Program-made: the position numbers and the translations under genes
Shown here: positions 1 through 11,273 of the stretch, one piece after another
How the letters are laid out: the number at the start of each line of letters is the position of its first letter
Numbering within the stretch: the first letter of the stretch is position 1
Source of the DNA: Climacteris rufus
Lineage: Eukaryota > Chordata > Aves > Passeriformes > Climacteridae
NCBI GenBank assembly: GCA_013398175.1
Contig: VZRZ01006595.1
Span: 1,014,564 to 1,078,563, forward strand
Direction of reading: 5' to 3'
DNA: 64,000 nt
The notes under the pieces: model-generated
What the model was told of the DNA's origin: nothing
What the model saw: the letters and a program-made list of their open reading frames with translations, nothing else
Databases searched by the model: none

Positions 1-3000
1 AACAGAGAATGAGAAATTAGAAGCATCTCTTGTAAGTGGTTTCTGTGGTTATACAGAAGAAATTATGTGCTTTTCCTTAATGACTTTAGCCTTTCTGATT
101 ATGTTTATACAAGCAGGCTATTTTGCTTTCAAACCTGAACTTTTTCTCTAAGATGGGCTGTTTAACACCTTGCTTCCAAACTGAACAGGAACAAGACACA
201 GGATGGTCTTGGTGTAGCTTCAGGACTGAGTACTGAGGACTCCAGGGAGAGTCTCTGAGTAAAGAAGACATTTTCCTTTTTTTGCATACTGCCTATTGGG
301 AGCATGCAACTAGGAGACTGCAATCAGAATTTGATTGAAAAGGGCCATATATGTTTTCAGTTTTGTTGCATAGCAGCAGATATTGTTTTTCAGGAAATGA
401 TATGAAAGGAGGCCTTTAAACTGATAGTGTTAAATGATAAGAAATCCAATTACTTCCTGTTCTAAATCTGCAAAGTGTAGGCAAAGATTTAAAAGAATTA
501 TTTATAATTATTTCAAACTTAGTGCCACAAACAGAAGGAAGGTCCTGACCGAACTTGCTGTGAAAGTACCTTGCTGATTTGCTGCATGTCCTCTATGGTA
601 AAGCTCTTTTACATATTTTTGCAGGATGTCAGGCACACTTAATGAGACAAAGATCAAAACTCATGCAACTCATAAGCACTGTATGAGAAAACAGGCCAAG
701 TACAAAATCTTACATGTTGGGTAGAGCTACAAAATCACATTATTTTAGTGGGGTTTTTTACTGCCAATAACAGCAAAAGGGGAGCAAATATTATATTCTA
801 ATAATTCTTTTCACCAGACAGTAAGAAGTTAATACATGGAAATGTATTAATGATTTCCTTATCACAGTAGATTTTGAAATATCCATAAGAGCACAGCTGA
901 ATATTCTGGACTTGCAATAAAATGCAGTTTTACAAGCAGTATCTTTCAAAAGGATGTATAGTCTTCATTTAAGACTTTCTGCTGCTTAAAATTCATGTGC
1001 ACATTGAAAAGATACTGCAATTGAACACCATTGTTGGTTCTTTAACAGATACAATTCTCTTATTTACCAATAATCTGACAGAGGTCCTTGTCATGCCCTG
1101 GATTTGTAGGATACTTTGACAAGAAAGAAATGCTTGAGTAACAGATGTTTTCAAACAGAATAACTTAATCATCTGTAGTGCCCATCTGCAGAATAGGGAA
1201 GTTTTAAAAGGAGGCACATACAAAACAAGGAAAAAAGTTTAAGGATTGCAGAGAAGAACAGAAAATTGAAATAACATGAGAAAACAAAACGAGAGGAACA
1301 ATAAATGATATAAAGAATGGATGAATAACCAGATAGACACAAGAAGGAGGGGTGCATGGTAATACAACAACTGAAGGGGAATTTCACTGGAAGACCAAAC
1401 AGAAAACCCTCAAAGCCCAGGAAATTCCTCCTAATTTTTAAAGGTGGACACTCAGATTGCAGAGCTGGTTCGCACATTCCCTGGGGAATTGTATACATGT
1501 TTACTACCATGGCACTCTCTGCTCCCTGCTCTCTAACATCATTAAATTCACAATCATTTCTTCTGACAGTCCTATGTTTGAGTGTAACTGAATTGAGGGT
1601 GATTACTCCATGAATTACTGCCTACAGAAACAAACCTGTGTTTTGGAAAACTAACCTAAATCTCTCCTGCACTGTGTGCCACTACTTGAGCAGTCTTTCC
1701 CAGCACCATTCAAAAAAATATCCTGCATTCTTTCAGATTGAACAAAAGTATCAAATTGGGAAATGAGATCCAGCTATTTAGCAATGAACATTATTAATGG
1801 TATAACATATAAATTAATAAAAAAAACTACAGTCCTACTCTGCTGACTTATAAAAATATAGACAATTTATTTTAAGAAATGATAGCAATACAACAATAAT
1901 AAAAAACCTCACAACCCAAAAGATGAAATAACATGTAAGACTGCACAAGTCTGTGACAAAAGCATATTGTATATTAAAAACAGCAGCTTTAGATCTGGAT
2001 TTTTTCAGATACTAATGTTCTGGAAGCATTAAAGCTGGAAAAAAAAAAAAAGGGAATTCAAATAAAGTCAAGATAGTAGCCCTTAATGTTACAGTAGTGA
2101 AAAATATGAAAATATATGAGACCTCTATCTGTTCACAAGTCATTCAGAAGCTGTTATTGAACTGCAATATAAATTTTATGGGCCGAAGTTATGACTCTAA
2201 GAAATACTAGAGAAAAATCCCATTCAATTCAATAGGATTTGCTGCTATTTGTAATTTATGCTTTACAGTTTCCAATTAAAGGGTAATAATTACTTCCTTC
2301 TTTGAAAGGGGGAAATGTTTTGGGATTTTTATGTAATTTTTTTATAATTTATTCTTAGGCAATTTTTAATGATTAGTTTATCAATTTTGTATATAATATA
2401 GAAGAGCTCTAAGCCACCAACTTAGTTTTTACAGAATGATTAATGCCAAAGAATGCTGTTACATTCATATTATTTGAACCAGAGTTCACTGCAGTCTTAT
2501 TTTTAAATGAGTTCCCCACCCTATGAACACTAATACTGAAACCATAGCAGCTATTTCTGTTCCTAAAATAAGTTTTTCCTTCCGCCTGGTGTCAGCCCCA
2601 ACATTGACCTACATGTACCTGCAATTTAAAAAGAGCATTTATTTCATTGCCTGACAGACAATTTTGCTTTTTAAACTTGTAGGTCTGAAGAACACAATGA
2701 AGTTATTTAAGGATGTACAAACCTGACATTTCAGAAATGGTATTTTCTGACTGAGACAGAATTTCTAGTGGTGTAAGGTTTTATGGGGATATCAATCTTC
2801 TAACCCAGCACAAAATATTTAGCATGCCACACAGTTCCATAAAAATAGCAGGAACAGTCTCCATAATAATGCTAATGAGAAATAATCTCAGCAGTGACCT
2901 GATATCTGCATAACATTTTAAAATTTTAAAAATTCTGTCCTTCAAACAAGAAAGACCACAAAATGCCACCTCTTCTGCAAGGCAGGACTTAAGCTAAAGG

Positions 3001-5654
3001 TGAAGGCATGAACAAGTGTAGAAAAAAATTGCTACCAAAATCTTAGCTCTGTCTAGCCAAGAGTTATTCATTTGATCTGCGGCAAGCAGAGGACAGTCTT
3101 CAGGCTGCACTCAGTAGGAAATGAGAGGAGGAGGTGCAGTAATTTATTCATTAAATTTGTAATTCACAGCAGGTTAAGGTGCTTACATTCACATTTTCCT
3201 TTTTCTTCTCTCAAACTTGTTTATGTTCAGTTTAAATTTTTGGGATATTTTAAAGATATCTCCAAATTCAAACCAGATACCTTCATCCTGACCTTAACTT
3301 TGTTACTAGCCTAGTTATAAAAAATAGTATTTCAGTCCCAACACTGGAGTTATATTAACATGACTTATTTCTAAGCAACAGAAATGGGAAATGGAAAAAA
3401 GCTTTTCAAACATGAAAACCATATTTACTTCTATCAACATAAAATCAGGATTGATACACATCCAGCTCTCAGCAAAATTAAAAAGATAGGCACTCAACTA
3501 TTACAGTGTGTAGCAAATTAATAACCAAATTCTGGATGCTGTTGCTTTAAACCAAATTGTGTTCCACTAAACCCCATTATATTGTCTAATAAGCATTTTT
3601 AAGGATTGCTTAGAGCAATAATTCTTCATAATCTAAAAGTTAAGAAACAGAAATTGCTCATGAAACATCTGGTTGTTTAAAAACTACAGTGCAGATAAGA
3701 AAAGCAGTGTAGTACTTACCATACTGAAACCGTACAAAACCCTGCTCAGTACACAAGCACCAAAGGGAGATGGAACTAATCACCCAAGGTCATGTCTAAT
3801 AACAAAAACACTATAAACAAACTGTAAAGAAAAATAATTTATAAGGATTTTATATCAAGGTTATTTTGTAGAGAGGTTATGTTGCTTCTGTGTGAGACCA
3901 AGAACCAATAACTGCTAATCCAATCCAGTGGATACATTTCTCCTCTTTGCAATCTTCTAATTGGATGTTTATTACTTTGAATTTCAGATTCTCTTTTGAT
4001 CCAAAACTTGCTTAAAATGAAACCTAGAAACCATTTAAATTTATTTTTATGACACATCATTTAGTCCAAAAGAGATTAAAAAATGAAAGCACCTGTTATA
4101 TTGTGGCTTTATTCCTGGGGGTTATCCTTATGTTAGTAATTCTGTTTTCAGAGGGATTTTCTGATTTTATTGAGGAAGTTAAGAAAAAAGCAATACTGCT
4201 TTCCCTTGGAAAAAAAAGGAATTTACCAGCAGCAGGCAATCTCATTACATTTCTGCTCAAAAAGCTGCTTGTCTTACACATGGAAATCTTTTTCTAATTG
4301 GGACTTCAATAGTAGAAAAGAACAGTGTCCTGTGGCAGACCAAGAAAATATCTCTGCGATTTTTCATTATTTTATACATTTTAGCAAGAGGAAATAAGAA
4401 ATATTTGTGCTTATAAGTGACAAATTTTTACTTGTTTATTTTTTTTTAAATATGAGAAAGCTATGCTTATGTCTTGGTACCTGCAAGCATTTCCTTTATT
4501 GTATTAAAACATCTCTCTGAATTAAAGTATAATTTAAAAAAAAAAACACTTGCCCCGAGAAATCTGTTTTCTAATACAAATGCTGTATTTTTGTTTTGTA
4601 AAATTATTAATTAAAGTATCTATTAGCAAATGACACATTAAGAATAACTGCAGATCCTTGTTTTTCTTTGTGGGTTATAAAACTATTAAGGAATGTCGTG
4701 TTAATGTCTTTTAACTATTAGCAACTACATATGAAACCTATGCAGTTTGCTGTTTAGCTTTCTATTTACATAAAGCCAGTCCTCTGGCCTGCAAAACCTG
4801 TTAGGAAGGGAAAGAAAAAAACAACCCAAAACTCAAATCTACCATACTTACTATCAGTAATTTTGTTGACACCATTCAGGAATTCCATAGACTCAAAATA
4901 AAATCACAGTCCTTTTTCTCCTTTCAGAATATAGCCTCTTAATCCAAATAATATCAGAGAAGTTAAAATTTAGTCCATTCATCTGGCAAATGTTTCCCTC
5001 TGTTTCATAAACATGCATATCACAGAGAAAAATTGTTCAATTCCAGGTTTTTTTTACATGATTACAGTGTAAAAAATCATCATAGAAATACGGTTATTCT
5101 CAGACTTAATAATGTCCTTATTGCAATGTATCACATTTCCATAAATTAAAGATTTAGCAAAACCAATTGTGCTATAAACAGACAGTAAATAAAGTTAATT
5201 GTCTAGGGGGATTAAAAAATAGAAATTTTAGTAGTACAAACAATTATGTTCCAACAGTCTTGCCAAAAGTTGAAGGTAAAATGTCAAGAAAACTAGAGAG
5301 GACACAGGTGAAAAACATGTGACAGCTTATCAGAAATGCTGGTTTAAAAATTCTATGGCTACTATAAATAAAATAGCTTATCTAGAATAATACAGTACTA
5401 CAGGTACCATTTCCTCTTGGCTTGTTTACAACCTGTAGAATGCTTCCTTTTTAATATTCGAAAGTTATGTCCTATGGTAAGGACAAAAAATATGTGCTAA
5501 AGTATATGATGACTTTTTACACAATCATAATTAATCATCACATTTCATTAATAAATTATCAAGTGTTTGCAAGCTGTCCACAATATTTTTCATTCTAGTT
5601 TGCATATTTTATAATGGTGGAATAACATTTTAAAAAGTTTGAATAGGCACTTAC
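1..5654 (-). other. NRXN1: NRXN1 intron downstream of the SS3 microexon (continues off the left edge)
   Basis: This is the intron that follows the 27-nt SS3 microexon. Its donor is the minus-strand GTAAGTGCCT at 5645-5654. I looked for the next LNS4 exon, which should encode a segment beginning near KGPETL, and did not find it, so the acceptor presumably lies beyond position 1. The stretch is AT-rich with scattered A and T runs, and the open frames in it are short and unlike any protein I know. I see no recognisable transposon, RNA gene or promoter. Confidence 0.8.
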
Positions 5655-5681
5655 TGGAATTACAGTTAATCCTGATACAGT
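5655..5681 (-). CDS. NRXN1: NRXN1 alternative microexon, splice site 3 (SS3) cassette in LNS4
   Basis: This 27-nt exon is too short for an ORF search. On the minus strand an AG acceptor (5682-5683) follows the pyrimidine-rich stretch CTATTCTTCCCCATCTAG, and the exon is followed by a consensus donor, GTAAGTGCC. The preceding exon ends with one base of a split codon (CTA G), so the microexon completes GAC and reads D-C-I-R-I-N-C-N-S, leaving one base (A) for the next exon. This is the vertebrate neurexin SS3 insert at the expected place, after VKLTVNL. The length is a multiple of three and the phases are symmetric (1/1), so including or skipping it keeps the frame. The insert brings two cysteines and an N-C-N-S segment into a loop of the LNS4 domain of presynaptic alpha-neurexin-1. 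It lies 2,101 bp downstream of the previous exon. That it is alternatively spliced in this species is inferred from the family. Confidence 0.93.
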
Positions 5682-5780
5682 CTAGATGGGGAAGAATAGA
5701 TGAAAAATGAAAATTTATCCTTCAAGGTAATAGCTGCAGACATCCAATAAAATCACAGTCCACCCTTCCGGGGACAGACA

Positions 5781-5786
5781 CATGCA
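5781..5786 (-). promoter_or_regulatory. Candidate RBFOX site (UGCAUG) upstream of the SS3 microexon
   Basis: The plus strand reads CATGCA, so the NRXN1 transcript carries UGCAUG, the RBFOX consensus, 99 nt upstream of the microexon acceptor. RBFOX sites upstream of an exon generally favour skipping, and downstream sites favour inclusion. That this site is used is inference. A given hexamer is expected by chance once every few kilobases. Confidence 0.35.
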
Positions 5787-6479
5787 AATATGGCCACTCC
5801 ATATCATCAGTCTTTACATACTGTTATAACCCAGATATACTGCGATAATCTTTATTAATAGAAACGACAAATAGGGTAAAAATGGCCAATTTCAAACAAA
5901 GCTACATGGTGACAAATCTAAGTGAAAAATTAGGATTAAAAGTCAAAGATGCTTAACTGAGGCAGGCTGCAACTTTCTCCCCATCTGTGAAAGAACAGGA
6001 AATTTCTCTCAGTGCAATTAGAAAGTGCTCCGTCACAATGGGTCATAGAGCAAGCCAGGCCACAATCACACACCTTGGACAACTTGTGGATAGTATAACC
6101 TCAAAGGCTCATCTTCATAAACTAAGGATTGAAACACAGAGCTCATTACCCATGCCCATAAATAAGGTTTTGTGGGTTTTCATATTTTTGATGCACAGAT
6201 TTAAGAAGCGAACAATGACTTCTTTAAAGTTACCCCAATATAGAGGGGAGGAAAAAAAAAAAGAAATCACATATTTCTAAACATTCATTAGAGAATGAAG
6301 AAAATCCTTTCTATTTTGAGATTATTTCCTTGCCTGACTGAAAACAGAAAAATAAAAAGAGAAAGAAAAAAAGAGGGGTGTTGGAGGAAAAAACTATATT
6401 ATTAGGGCATGGATTATTTACTTTTTGTTATTTACTTATTTACTTTATGTTTTGTATGTAAAGTGAATAACCTGACCTG

Positions 6480-6900
6480 TGCACGATCCTCTGCTGGGCT
6501 GCCTGCGTTTATCTACTACTGACAAAAACCCCCCCAAACCTACACCACGCTGCCGGGTCTGTACGGCTACTCCTGCTTTACACCTTTGAGGAACATATAT
6601 ACCATCGAACCTAGATTTTGTTTCCATATAGCTGAGTTTGTCATGTGTCGTCAACCGCATCAGAAAAGTGGTTGCAAACAGCCAAGGAGCAGCACCTGCA
6701 CACCCCCTTTACAGAAAGCGCTCGGAGCCTCCCGCCACGGCCTCCGCTCCTGAGGGGACTGGCACAGGGGAGCCACCCGGGACACCCTTTGCTCCTCCTC
6801 CTCATATCTAAACATCAGGACAGCGTTCCAGTGAGCAACATTTTGATGAAGTGGAGGGTTAGGTGGTTATTTTCTCACTCCCATGCCCCACCCGTGCTTT
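6480..6900. promoter_or_regulatory. CpG-rich, GC-rich island inside an AT-rich intron
   Basis: I count about 16 CpG dinucleotides between 6480 and 6900, with local clusters such as CCACGCTGCCGGG and CTCGGAGCCTCCCGCC. The flanking intron is AT-rich with very few CpGs. The island explains the longer overlapping open frames on both strands here, which I do not regard as genes. It could be an intragenic regulatory element or internal promoter, or a relatively young insertion that has not yet lost its CpGs. I cannot assign it to a known repeat family. It is too far 5' in the gene to be the NRXN1 beta promoter. Confidence 0.4.
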
Positions 6901-7782
6901 CTAGAAATCTGTGCCTAAAGCAATGAAATACTGAATTCCCTTTAAAAACAGCATTCCCTGAGCATACTCCTGGTTCTCTTTAAGGTCCTGACTTGGATTA
7001 TTCATAAGCATGGCAGAAGCGCTTTTATTTCTTTGCTTACTTTGTTTCAAACTAGAGAAAACCATAACCTAACATTTTATCACCTTTTTTTTTTTTTCTG
7101 TAAAAGGGCTTGTGCCTCCTGTGTTCACAAGGCTGTTTGCTGAGGGCCGCAGTCTTTGGGCATTGAAGGGTTGTGTTATCGTTCGATACTACAAAAATAC
7201 CACTACAGAATTGTTTAAAAAAGAGGAGATGGATTTAATATAGATTTGACACCTAAAAAAAGGAGACCAAGAAATCCATCAGTGGGAGTGTCTCATTGCA
7301 ATATCTTCAGTGTTAAAACCAGAATGTCTTTGATATATTTGCATGTTGTATATTAACTGGTGGAGGTAAAACTGAACTGACCTACATACATGTTGCTTCT
7401 GCTTGCACATTGAAATTGTGGAATTGCTATTCTGAAGAAATTGTGGAGAGAGACCAATCTCCACAATCAGGAATAATTATTTAACCCAAAAAACACCACT
7501 GATGAACTTGTCTTCTTTTTTTAGAATACACAACAGTACAAAAATATTGTGATGGATAATGTTAAGACTAAATAAAGAATACGAAAATGCAGAAAGAAAA
7601 CAAAATAAATTATAATAATGGCCATGTATTTGTGTATGTACTTATACAAATGTGGCACTGACACGTGTTTATATATCATTTCACTTTACTTTTAATGTTA
7701 AAACAGGCTGTTTCATAAATGTTTGCAAGCAAAAAGAAAAATGTATAGAAAATGTTAATTTCTTGGAGGAAGAGGTTGTTAC

Positions 7783-7986
7783 CTAGATTGACCGTTAGCT
7801 TAACTCGTCCTGCATCCAGCTCTAGCCGAAGGGTATCTGCAGATTCCCTGGAAGTTGTTGCCATTAAAATGCCATAAGCTCGCTGAGACCTGAACCTTAA
7901 AGAAACATCTTCGGCCTCTGTGTGCATCACAACAGGGAGCTGTATTTTCATAAACATGCTTCCATCATAGCTTAAAATTGTTGCCT
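7783..7986 (-). CDS. NRXN1: NRXN1 exon encoding the start of LNS4
   Basis: This 204-nt exon has phases 1/1. The acceptor is TTTTTGTTTTCAG and the donor is CTAG followed by GTAACAAC. It encodes 67 whole residues plus two split codons, starting E-A-T-I-L-S-Y-D-G-S and ending V-K-L-T-V-N-L. That is the N-terminal beta-sandwich strands of the fourth laminin/neurexin/sex-hormone-binding-globulin (LNS) domain. The segments MFMKIQLPVV and RFRSQRAYGILMATT are NRXN1-type; as I recall them, NRXN2 and NRXN3 differ there (for example MYMKIIMPMV and MSQRAYG). The donor sits exactly where SS3 splicing occurs. The product is a single-pass presynaptic adhesion protein that binds neuroligins, LRRTMs and other postsynaptic partners. 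This exon occurs only in alpha forms. Confidence 0.96.
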
Positions 7987-8120
7987 CTGAAAACAAAAAG
8001 GAACAAATCAGTTATTAAAGAATTATACTCTGAAATTATAAGATGGTAAATGTATATTCAGTCAGTATGACATAGAAAAGTTACATACATTTCATTATTA
8101 TTACTGGGAAACACAAGGAA

Positions 8121-8176
8121 GGTTGGGTTTGGGCTTTGTTAGGTTTTGTTTTGATTTTCTTGTTTTGTTTTGTTTA
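8121..8176. repeat. T/G-rich low-complexity tract
   Basis: The plus strand is built of T and G runs with TTTTG and TTTGGG units. In the NRXN1 pre-mRNA this reads as a CA-rich tract about 135-190 nt upstream of the LNS4 exon acceptor. It is not a clean microsatellite. Confidence 0.7.
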
Positions 8177-9162
8177 AATGGCATATCTTGTTACTCCCCA
8201 AAGAAACTAAATTGCCCTTTAATAAACCAGCCAGTCACATATGCATCTTTAATGGGATCTGTAAAATCACCTGCAGGGCAATGCTTGAAAGACTAGGCCT
8301 ATGCTACTCAAAATAGGTCAAAGGCAATAAGAGATATTCAGGTAAACCTTACAGTCTAATTGTCTGCTTATCATTCACCCAGATAACCACCTTAGGATGC
8401 TTCATGTATAAACCTATTGTTACTACCATGGGTACGATGATCATCCAGTGAGCAAAAATCCTCCTGAAATGGGTCATTGTCCCCAGCATAGGATGGGGCA
8501 CAGGTTGCTTCATGACTACAAAAACCACAGTATGGAATCAAAAATCCTTATAGAAACATTACGACAGCCTCAGCAAGAGGATTGAGACCGGACTTGGCAT
8601 ATTGAGGGTAACATCTTAAAACCCCCAAGACGAGCAAAGAACTGTCACTTTGAGACATTCCAAGAAACTCTCCCGGCGAGAGGCTCTGGCACAGAGCAGT
8701 CACAGTCTGTTAGACCCCAGAGCAACCAGTCACAAGTCTTCTTTTCCCAGCTTCCAGGCTGGTAACAGAAAAGGTAGCAAAAAGCCTGCATTTCTGCTCA
8801 CAGGGAGGCACTGCAGTTCCTAGAAAGCAAAGGAAACTTTTTTTCTGAAACATATTACTAAGTCCTTTTTTTTTCAGGATGATCAAACACTGAGGGCAGA
8901 CAACACTTATGGGAAGCTCCTCTATGCTTCAATTTGCTTCAGTATAATGGAGACATTTATCTAATAAAAGCTGTATTGTGGTTCCAACATGCAATAATAT
9001 TTTCAAGGACTAATACCATGTTTAGTACATATCGCAACTAAGTTTGCCAGAATTGTTTCCATAGTATATCTTGTATACTTTTAAAGACAGATCAGCTCTC
9101 CAAGACTTCCAGCCTACACAATCCATGGAAGGACATTTCATTAAGGTAAGAAGGAAAATTAA

Positions 9163-9305
9163 AGTTCCAACCCAGTTCCAACCCCCTGCCGTGGGCAGAG
9201 ACACCTTCCACCATCCCAGGTTGCTCCAAGCCCCGTCCAGCCTGGCCTTGAACACTTCCAGGGATGGGGCATCCACAGCTTCTCTGAGCAACCTTCTCCT
9301 GTGTA
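9163..9305 (-). mobile_element. CR1 LINE 3' fragment
   Basis: Read on the minus strand, this encodes a stretch like DAPSLEVFKARLDGAWSNLG followed by WWKVSLPTAGGWN. That is the characteristic C-terminus of the avian CR1 ORF2 polyprotein and the adjoining 3' UTR. Only about 140 bp remain, as expected for the 5'-truncated copies this family leaves. The plus strand carries GTTCCAACCCAGTTCCAACC, a small local duplication at the 3' edge. It has the same orientation as NRXN1. Confidence 0.9.
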
Positions 9306-9550
9306 AAGACTTTTAAATTTCCCTAGTACAGTTTGGTGTTGAAAAGAATTTATTACTGAGACGGGTGTGAAAGCTCTTAGATGTAATAGTTTAAAAGAAT
9401 GTATTTCCAGGTTTGATGATTTCTAACTATGAAGGTAATCATGTTTTCAGCATATTCTAAATCTAAAATTTTTCTGTGGAGCAGATTAAATACTCAACTC
9501 GCAACAATCTGAAAAGAGATTTCAAGTCAAAGGTCTTTCAGTGGAACGAG

Positions 9551-9643
9551 GTTTGCTTTTTGATTGTTTGGGGGTTTTGTTTGTTAGTTTGGGGTTTGGG
9601 TATTTTGTAGTTTTTCTTGTTTGTTTATTAGTTTTTGGGGGGA
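9551..9643. repeat. T/G-rich low-complexity tract with G runs
   Basis: The plus strand alternates T-rich stretches with G runs of 5, 4, 3 and 6 at irregular spacing. The wide spacing of the outer runs makes a stable quadruplex doubtful. It gives no meaningful protein. Confidence 0.65.
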
Positions 9644-10286
9644 AGCCATGAGCAGAAGCTTGGAATTCCTTCCTACATCTAGCTGTCTGGTCTGTTCATA
9701 AAAATGTCCCAAGACCTTTATCAAGCTAAACACAATTTAGGTAAAAAATATCCAGCAAAAAGCTCAAGTTACATGTTAATATAAGAGAAAACAAAAGGTA
9801 TTTTATATCGTCTATGGAAAGCCACCACATAGTAGTATTCAGGGTTTTTATATACAGAGCAAACCCAACATTCAGCAACACTAGACGTCTGTTGCTAACA
9901 AATTATCTCATGATAATGTAAAAGAAAGTTGTCAGAATCAGCACTGTTTGCCAGCTTTCCTATAATTCTTGCAGTTTTTAGAAAATTAGAGGAAAAGGAG
10001 AGAAGGAACAGTCTTAATTTAATTGGAGATGGCCTGTGAGTAACATTCTGGTGAACAGACCTGATGTGATTAAATATTTAATCCTCCTAAGACATACTGT
10101 GCCAGCATTTCAGAAACAGATGTTCCAAGAACAGACCGAAGACACTGAACAGAAGATCAAATGACTTAAAAGCTCTGGGCAATGAGGAAGCCCCCTCATG
10201 TCAACTAACTTCTTTCAATATGTCAATATATTGTTTCCACAGCACAGGCTTTCTAAATATGAAAGTGTCACAGGGCAAAGTAAAAG

Positions 10287-10510
10287 GGAAAAAACAAACA
10301 AACAAACAAACAAACAAACCCCAAAAAACCCCAAACCAAATCAAACCAAATAAAAAAAAAAAAAAACCCACAACAAAATAAAACCAAAACAAGCAAAAAA
10401 CCAAACACTCAAAAAAACCCCCTCCAAACAAAACCAAACCCAAGAACAAAACAAACAAACAAACCAACCAACCAAAACTCCCCCAAACCCAACAAAACCA
10501 AAACCCCCAG
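10287..10510. repeat. A/C-rich low-complexity tract containing an (AAAC)n core
   Basis: About 220 bp on the plus strand consist almost wholly of A and C. It starts with about seven AAAC tetranucleotides and continues as irregular CCAAA/ACCCC units. On the minus strand it is G/T-rich and gives a spurious 111-codon frame made of F, G, L, V and W. Clustered C runs near 10320, 10420 and 10482-10508 leave a weak G-quadruplex possibility on the minus (transcribed-sense) strand. Confidence 0.85.
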
Positions 10511-11253
10511 ACAATTAATAAAACAAAGCCAAGCACAAAATTGGCAGGAACAGATAGCCAATTTGCAAGGCCTGGTTAGTAAGATGGTGATCTGGATAAC
10601 AAGAGAAAGTGGTTACACAAACCTAGATAGAACAATTTGGCTAAAAGTATATATTATTTTTGCCCCTTTTATTTTATTTGCTTTGGACCAACTAATTCCA
10701 AGGAGGTGTCTCATCTTTATATGAAATCTACACTGCTAAAGGTTCTCACAAAAGTGTTGGCAGAATGCCTTTTTTCTCTTGTTCAGCTTTCTCTTCATTA
10801 TTAGATCAAGTGATAATAGACTATAAGTTTAGCCCAGAATGTGCTATTCATCTAAAGAATCAGAGACTCCAAGGCAAAGAATAATAGTTTTACTACCATT
10901 TCACTCTTGGAATCATAGAATTGAAAAGAAAAATAGCAGAAAATCCCTATAAAATTATTATTGACAATTTTTTTGTGGCAGCAAACAAGTACACGCAGTA
11001 GAGTTATAAACAAGAAATTAATGGTATTATATAATACAGAGATTTATAAAAAATATTTTATACATTCATTCTTTGACAGTTTTATAAACCTGACAATTAA
11101 AACTTTTACTGGTAAAAAACAGCCAGCCAAAAAACCACAAATGAACCAAACTCCGAAACAGCCACACAGAATAGTTCAGTTCCCCTCTCCATTTTTTTCT
11201 CCAATTTGTTTCCTTTTAAAATCTCCACAGCCAGACAGTCTTACTTCCTATGG

Positions 11254-11273
11254 ACACACACACACACACACAC
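11254..11273. repeat. (AC)10 microsatellite
   Basis: Ten uninterrupted AC units are visible on the plus strand. Confidence 0.95.

Larger units (their letters stand above)
5682..7782 (-). other. NRXN1: NRXN1 intron between the LNS4 exon and the SS3 microexon
   Basis: This 2,101-bp intron lies between the donor GTAACAAC (ending at 7782) and the microexon acceptor. Most of it is AT-rich. It holds a UGCAUG motif about 100 nt upstream of the microexon, a GC- and CpG-rich patch at about 6480-6900, and a 13-T run at 7085-7097. No coding exon is visible in it. The 61- to 106-codon open frames here are chance frames or run out of the adjacent exon. Confidence 0.85.

Noticed and set aside
1..5654. The next LNS4 exon (after SS3) expected somewhere downstream
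   Set aside because: I searched the minus strand for sequence encoding segments like NEWHTVRVVRRGK and found none, so it presumably lies outside the window.
6480..6900. CpG island as the NRXN1 beta or gamma promoter
   Set aside because: Those promoters lie further 3' in the gene, after LNS5 and beyond, whereas this island precedes the SS3 site of LNS4.
6445..6926. Overlapping 71- and 93-codon frames on opposite strands
   Set aside because: They result from the GC-rich patch, which has fewer stop codons. No recognisable protein, splice context or start context is present.
9551..9643. G-quadruplex in the T/G tract
   Set aside because: Only two of the G runs are closely spaced; the other loops are too long for a confident call.
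10201..10536. 111-codon minus frame rich in F, G, L, V and W
   Set aside because: Translation of the A/C low-complexity tract; not a protein.
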